Positions 59,873 to 64,000 of a stretch of DNA of 64,000 nt are shown in pieces. How positions within the stretch are numbered: position 1 is the first letter of the stretch; each line of letters begins with the position of its first letter. This DNA comes from Desulfatibacillum aliphaticivorans DSM 15576. Its GTDB lineage: Bacteria; Desulfobacterota; Desulfobacteria; Desulfobacterales; Desulfatibacillaceae. Location of the stretch: NCBI RefSeq assembly GCF_000429905.1, contig NZ_AUCT01000002.1:248001-312000 (forward strand), given 5' to 3'. The translations under genes were made by a program, and so were the position numbers. The notes under the pieces were generated by a model. It saw only the letters and a list, made by a program, of their open reading frames with translations. It did no database searches and was not told the origin of the DNA.

Positions 59873-61273
59873 ATGTTTAAGAAAATTCTGGCGGCGAACC
59901 GGGGGGAGATCGCCCTGCGCGTAATCCGGGCATGCAAGGAGCTGGAAATCCCGTGCGTGGCCGTGTATTCCGAAGCGGACGCGGAATCTCTGCACGTCCG
60001 GCTTGCGGACGAAAGCGTGTGCATCGGTCCCGCCATCAGCGCAAAGAGCTATTTGAGCATTGATAATATCATCAAGGCGGCCAAGGACACCGGCGCCGAC
60101 GCCATTCATCCCGGCTACGGCTATTTGGCGGAAAAGAAGGATTTCGCCCTCGCCTGCCAGGAAAACGGGATTACCTTCATCGGCCCCAAACCCGACAACC
60201 TGGCCCTGGCCGGGGATAAAATCGCGGCGAAAACAGCCATGCAAAAGGCCGGCGTTCCGGTTACGCCCAGCAGCCCGGGCGGCGTGGATACGGTGGCGGA
60301 AGCCAAGGAGTTCGCCAAGGAAATCGGCTATCCCATCATGGTCAAGGCCTCGGGCGGAGGCGGCGGCCGCGGCATTAAGATCTGCTTTAATGACGAAGAG
60401 GTGGAAGAAGAATTTCCCATGGCCAAGATGGAAGGCCGCACCGCCTTCGGCAACGACGAAGTCTATGTGGAAAAATTCCTCACCAAACCCCGGCACATCG
60501 AGTTTCAGATCCTGGCCGACAAGCAAGGCAACGTCATCCATCTTGGGGAAAGGGAATGCTCCATCCAGCGGCGGTATCAAAAGCTGGTGGAAGAGTCCCC
60601 CTCCCCGGCCCTTACGCCTGAATTGCGGGCGGCCATGGGCCAGGCGGCTATCAACGCCGCCAAAGCAGTGGATTACGAAAACGCCGGAACCGTGGAATTC
60701 CTCCTGGACGGCGACATGAATTTCTACTTCATGGAAATCAACTCCCGCATCCAGGTGGAGCATCCGGTGACCGAACTGGTCACGGGCGTGGATCTGGTCA
60801 AGGAGCAAATCCGGCTGGCGGCCGGCGGAACCCTGGATTACACCTTCGACGACCTCAACCTGCGCGGATGGGCCATTGAATGCCGCATCAACGCGGAGGA
60901 TCCGGAGAAGCATTTCATGCCCAGCCCGGGAACCATCGAGGATTACAATCCGCCGGCGGGCTTCGGCGTTCGCCTGGACAGCCATCTGTACCAGGGCTAT
61001 GAACTGCCGCCCTTTTACGATTCCCTGATCGGCAAGTTAGTGGCCTTCGACCTGACCAGGGAAGGCGCCATTCAGGTTATGAAACGGGCTTTGAAGGAAT
61101 TCATCATAGGCCCCATCAAGACAACCATCCCCCTGCATCTGATCATCATGGACGACGATGAGTTCAAGGCGGGAAACTTCGACACCAGCTTCATCACCAA
61201 GTACGTCCCGGAAGAAGATGACGATGATGACGATGATGACGATGACGACGATGACGACGACGACGACGATTAA
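59873..61273 (+). CDS. Biotin carboxylase subunit with an 18-residue poly-aspartate C-terminal tail
   Basis: 466 residues, GAGAGG before ATG. Full ATP-grasp biotin carboxylase (1-445): 'KILAANRGEIALRVIRACKEL', 'HPGYGYLAE', KASGGGGGRGIKI (ATP loop), HIEFQILAD, ERECSIQRRYQKL, 'EINSRIQVEHPVTE'. It carboxylates biotin on the carrier using ATP and bicarbonate. The C-terminus ends VPEE followed by 18 Asp encoded by GAT/GAC alternation (61217-61270). Such a tail is unusual for the family and could arise by slippage. The end of the operon is marked by a strong terminator. Confidence 0.95.
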   Translation: MFKKILAANRGEIALRVIRACKELEIPCVAVYSEADAESLHVRLADESVCIGPAISAKSYLSIDNIIKAAKDTGADAIHPGYGYLAEKKDFALACQENGITFIGPKPDNLALAGDKIAAKTAMQKAGVPVTPSSPGGVDTVAEAKEFAKEIGYPIMVKASGGGGGRGIKICFNDEEVEEEFPMAKMEGRTAFGNDEVYVEKFLTKPRHIEFQILADKQGNVIHLGERECSIQRRYQKLVEESPSPALTPELRAAMGQAAINAAKAVDYENAGTVEFLLDGDMNFYFMEINSRIQVEHPVTELVTGVDLVKEQIRLAAGGTLDYTFDDLNLRGWAIECRINAEDPEKHFMPSPGTIEDYNPPAGFGVRLDSHLYQGYELPPFYDSLIGKLVAFDLTREGAIQVMKRALKEFIIGPIKTTIPLHLIIMDDDEFKAGNFDTSFITKYVPEEDDDDDDDDDDDDDDDDDD

Positions 61274-61327
61274 GTCGCGTTAACCGAACCAGCGCGAGGC
61301 TGGACGACGTGGGGGTGCACGCTTATG

Positions 61328-61359
61328 CGGGAGAAGGCTAATGCCTTCTCCCGTTTTAT
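61328..61359 (+). terminator. Terminator of the acyl-CoA dehydrogenase/carboxylase operon
   Basis: CGGGAGAAGGC (61328-61338) pairs with GCCTTCTCCCG (61343-61353) over a TAAT loop and is followed by TTTTATT. Located between convergent genes. Confidence 0.85.
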
Positions 61360-61380
61360 TCCGCCGTTTGCAGTGTGCTC

Positions 61381-64000
61381 CTACTGGTTTAGCCCGGCCT
61401 CATGCCGGAGCAGGAACAGGATTTCCCCCTCGCCGATCACCCCGTCGCCGTCCACGTCGTTGCCCGGGCCGTTATAGGGAATTTCTGCAAAATCCGGGGC
61501 ATTGTTGGCCAGGATTTGCAGGCCCAGGATGAGATCGTCCATTCCCAGGGTCCGGTCTCCGTTCAGGTCTCCAATCCCGAGCAGGGGATACGGGTCGTCC
61601 CCGTCCATTAAGCCGTCCTTGTCCGTGTCCGGATCTTCCGGCAGGGTTCCCGCTTCCTCCTCTTCCCAGTCCTGGAATCCGTCCATGTCCGCATCGCCGG
61701 TCAGGTCGATATTGATGAGCACGGAGGCCTGGTTGCTGGTGTGGGTCCCGTCGCTGACCGTGTATTTGAACACGTCCTGGGGGGCCGCCGTTCCGTCCTG
61801 CTGGTAGGTGAAGGTTCCGTCCATGTTCAGGGTGACGGAGCCGTGCAGCGGGGGAACCGTCAGGGTGACTGTAAGGGGCGCCCCTTCCGGGTCCACGTCG
61901 TTATGAAGCACGGAGGTCCAATACGTGTTGACAATGGATGTTGTCCCTTTCCATTCCACCGAGCAGGTATCCGCGTAGGCCTTGGGCGCTTCGTTGGGAA
62001 CGGCGACGGTCAAGTTCACCTTGGCGGTGGCCGTTTTACCAAGGTGGGAGGCTGTGTAGCTGAAATAGTCGGTTCCCGTATAACCGGCTGTGGGCGTGTA
62101 GGTCACGGTTTCCCCGTCCGTCACGGCCTGACCGTGCTTGGGCGAGGTTGTCCCGGTGATGGTTGGGACGCCGCTGCTGTAATAGATGTCATTGGCCAGC
62201 ACGTCCACGGTCACCGGCTGGTTGGGCGGGGTTTGAGCCGTGTCGTTGTGCAGTTCCATGGGCAGGTTGGCCAGGGGGTCGATGACCGCGCCAAGGATGA
62301 CGTTGTCGATCACCCCGTCCCCGTCCGAGTCTCTGGACAGGAGGTTCATGCCAGCAATAAACTCCTCGGCGTCCAGGTAGGGGTCGCTGTCCGTGTTGGA
62401 ATGCAGCGGGTTGCTTCCCAGGTCCACCTCCTGTTTGTCGGTCAGGCAGTCGTGGTCTGTGTCCGGGTCCCTGGGGTCTGTGCCTGCGGCGTATTCCTGG
62501 GCGTCGGTCAGGCCGTCCTGGTCCGTGTCCTTCATGGTGGGATCGCAGGAGGCCACATAGGATTGATCGCCCTGGTTGTCGTGATAGGCCACGGGCCAGC
62601 CGATATACTCGTTCAAGTCAATAAGTCCGTCGGCGTCCTTGTCGTCCCCCGTGGCGAGCCAACCGGATCCGCCCGTGGTGTTGACGACGGCCACGATGGG
62701 CATGTCCTCATCAGCCGGCATGGTTTCGTAGTCATCCCAATAATTGAAATAACGGATGAAAGTCACCCCGGAGCCGGAAGCGATAAAATCAATGCATCTT
62801 TTTCCCCCTTGATAGAAACCTTCCTGAACCCCGGTGAGGTCGGACTTGATGCCGTCGGTGTAGCTGGCGATTGTGTTCAGGGCCCGGATCTCAATGCTGG
62901 GCCGATACCATGCGAACAAAGTCAGAAAGGCCGAATCCGGCCGTATGCTGGAAACAATGCGGGAAGGGAACTCCACGTTTCCCACGGTTCCTGTAAAACT
63001 CACCAAGGGGGGGCCAATGGGCCGGTTGATATCCTGCTCGTCAAAATCGGAAATGCCGTCTCCGTCGGTATCCCTGCTATGGGGGTTGGTCCTGTATAGG
63101 GCTTCCCAGTCGTCGGGAAGCCCGTCTCCGTCCGTATCCATTTTTGTGGGGTCGGAATAAACATGCATGGGGATTGTAGCGTCCCCCAGGGGGATGGTAA
63201 TATTCCATCCTTGGATTTCATAAATATCCAGGAGCCAGTCCCCGTCCGATTCGTGCCCGAATTCGTTCTTGGCATTGGTTCCCAGCACCACTTCCACGCC
63301 GTCCGGGACGCCGTCCCTGTCCCCCTCACGTTCATTCGTATAGGTCAGGGAAACCTCTCTTTCGTAGGGATCGGCCAGTCCGTCCACGTCCGAATCCCAC
63401 ATATGCGGGCTGCAGGAATAGCAAATATTGCCGTTGGAATCCAATTCCACATCCGGCACGCCGTCCCCGTCCTGGTCCACGTCCAGGTAGCCGTCCCCGT
63501 CCGTATCCAGGGGGGTGATGACGGTCCAGCCAAGGAACTGTTCCAGGTTTTTGGGCAGCACGTCAAAATAAATGGTGGAAGGCTCGGAGTACACCGTTCC
63601 CGAAGAGCTGTGGACGTCGCAACCGGAGGAGCATTCCTCGTAGTAGGCCTTGTAGTCGGAATTCAGATAGACGGTAAACTTATAGTTGTTGGAAGGCATT
63701 TGGGCGGGGGGTTCAATCCAGACGCCGACCTTCCAGATGCGCATAAAATAGTAGTTGTCGTAGTCCCAGTATTCATCCTCTATGGTTTCCCAATGGTCCC
63801 CGTAGGCTGCAATTCCGGGCGCCAGTTCGTAATAGGGCTTGACGTAGCTGCTTTCCCAGTAATCCGTGTATCCAGGGCCGTAACGGTATACATATTCCTG
63901 AAAACGGGACGTGATTTCAATTTTGTCCCCCACGTCCAGGCCATTGCCGTCCAGATCTGTAATATTGACCGCGCTGTCAATCAGCTCCAGTTCCACTTTG
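61381..64000 (-). CDS. Large secreted Ca-binding protein with thrombospondin-3 repeats, cadherin-like domains and dockerin-like end; N-terminus outside window
   Basis: At least 870 residues; the frame stays open to base 64000, so the start lies beyond the window (the GTG at 63996 is internal). Going from N- to C-terminus are aromatic beta-rich segments with a CSSGC motif, many TSP3/EF-like Ca loops (DxDGDG: 'DTDGDGYLDVDQDGDGVPD', 'DTDGDGISDFDEQDIN', 'DSDGDGV'), then two cadherin/Ig-like domains ('VLANDIYYSSGVP...' and 'VLHNDVDPEGAP', 'FKYTVSDGTHTSNQAS'). The end 'GIGDLNGDRTLGMDDLILGLQILANNAPDF' plus 'DVDGDGVIGEGEILFLLRH' looks like a dockerin pair. A surface or secreted adhesin-like protein; no enzymatic domain seen. 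Its C-terminus parallels that of the protease at the other end of the window. Confidence 0.85.
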   Translation of the reverse strand, partial: KVELELIDSAVNITDLDGNGLDVGDKIEITSRFQEYVYRYGPGYTDYWESSYVKPYYELAPGIAAYGDHWETIEDEYWDYDNYYFMRIWKVGVWIEPPAQMPSNNYKFTVYLNSDYKAYYEECSSGCDVHSSSGTVYSEPSTIYFDVLPKNLEQFLGWTVITPLDTDGDGYLDVDQDGDGVPDVELDSNGNICYSCSPHMWDSDVDGLADPYEREVSLTYTNEREGDRDGVPDGVEVVLGTNAKNEFGHESDGDWLLDIYEIQGWNITIPLGDATIPMHVYSDPTKMDTDGDGLPDDWEALYRTNPHSRDTDGDGISDFDEQDINRPIGPPLVSFTGTVGNVEFPSRIVSSIRPDSAFLTLFAWYRPSIEIRALNTIASYTDGIKSDLTGVQEGFYQGGKRCIDFIASGSGVTFIRYFNYWDDYETMPADEDMPIVAVVNTTGGSGWLATGDDKDADGLIDLNEYIGWPVAYHDNQGDQSYVASCDPTMKDTDQDGLTDAQEYAAGTDPRDPDTDHDCLTDKQEVDLGSNPLHSNTDSDPYLDAEEFIAGMNLLSRDSDGDGVIDNVILGAVIDPLANLPMELHNDTAQTPPNQPVTVDVLANDIYYSSGVPTITGTTSPKHGQAVTDGETVTYTPTAGYTGTDYFSYTASHLGKTATAKVNLTVAVPNEAPKAYADTCSVEWKGTTSIVNTYWTSVLHNDVDPEGAPLTVTLTVPPLHGSVTLNMDGTFTYQQDGTAAPQDVFKYTVSDGTHTSNQASVLINIDLTGDADMDGFQDWEEEEAGTLPEDPDTDKDGLMDGDDPYPLLGIGDLNGDRTLGMDDLILGLQILANNAPDFAEIPYNGPGNDVDGDGVIGEGEILFLLRHEAGLNQ

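Noticed and set aside
1..64000. tRNA, rRNA, insertion sequences, prophage or plasmid origins
   Set aside because: I scanned for T-loop sequences (GGTTCGA-type with CCA-side stems), transposase motifs and iteron-like repeats and saw none I could support. tRNAscan-SE and ISfinder searches would be decisive.

Overview
The window looks like a chromosome segment of a strictly anaerobic, Gram-negative, sulfate-reducing or syntrophic deltaproteobacterium (Desulfobacterota, Desulfobacterales; a Desulfatibacillum-like genome is my best guess from gene content alone). Pointers are the number of 4Fe-4S oxidoreductases, a cytoplasmic molybdopterin enzyme with an NAD(P)H/FAD partner, acyl-CoA dehydrogenase and biotin-dependent carboxylase genes, sigma-54 regulation, and a TauE/SafE-type exporter. 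Both ends cut through secreted proteins with Ca-binding/dockerin-like C-termini. I see no rRNA, tRNA, insertion sequence or CRISPR array.

Layout. 1-3.1 kb: a clostripain-family protease (5'-truncated) and a lipoprotein-like amidohydrolase. 3.4-7.0 kb (minus): methyltransferase, ahcY and metK, i.e. SAM production and recycling. 7.3-16 kb: a sugar-nucleotide reductase, a membrane pentapeptide-repeat protein, an MltD-like transglycosylase, a divergent aldo/keto reductase and AraC pair, and a KefB/C-type antiporter. 16.4-23.7 kb: a very large hybrid sensor kinase, a GlxA-type regulator and a divergent old-yellow-enzyme/2,4-dienoyl-CoA-reductase-like flavoenzyme. 23.7-24.7 kb: a gene-poor kilobase packed with structured repeats, including a 22-bp-period array of seven mini-hairpins. 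24.7-29.8 kb (minus): a molybdopterin oxidoreductase operon. 30.3-35.6 kb (plus): TauE-like exporter, two membrane proteins, histidine kinase and NtrC-type regulator behind a near-perfect sigma-54 promoter. 35.9-38.2 kb: SPFH-GYF and zinc-ribbon membrane proteins. 38.2-40.0 kb (minus): an AT-rich two-gene island, DUF262 plus a HEPN RNase, which is a probable defence or toxin system. 40.2-43.4 kb: ClC channel and aminotransferase. 43.6-52.0 kb: a GAF/AAA+ sigma-54 activator and, behind a second sigma-54 promoter, a five-gene cluster (epimerase-ferredoxin fusion, a related Fe-S protein, thiolase, CoA ligase, ferredoxin-nitroreductase). 52.2-54.1 kb: a PLP enzyme and an MBL-fold hydrolase. 54.3-61.3 kb: a TetR regulator with an operator inside its own promoter, then acyl-CoA dehydrogenase, two carboxyltransferases, biotin carrier and biotin carboxylase (with an 18-Asp tail). 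61.4-64 kb: a giant Ca-binding surface protein, cut by the window end.

How the parts fit. The TetR operon most likely oxidises and carboxylates an acyl-CoA intermediate. The sigma-54 cluster at 45-52 kb has the make-up of a substrate-activation and redox pathway (CoA ligation, dehydrogenation or epimerisation, thiolysis, flavin/Fe-S reduction) whose substrate I cannot name. Its two members that share a CxCR...GC.F.G...CFCCxCCC cysteine domain are the best candidates for undescribed biochemistry. The DUF262-HEPN island is the best candidate for an undescribed or little-described defence system.
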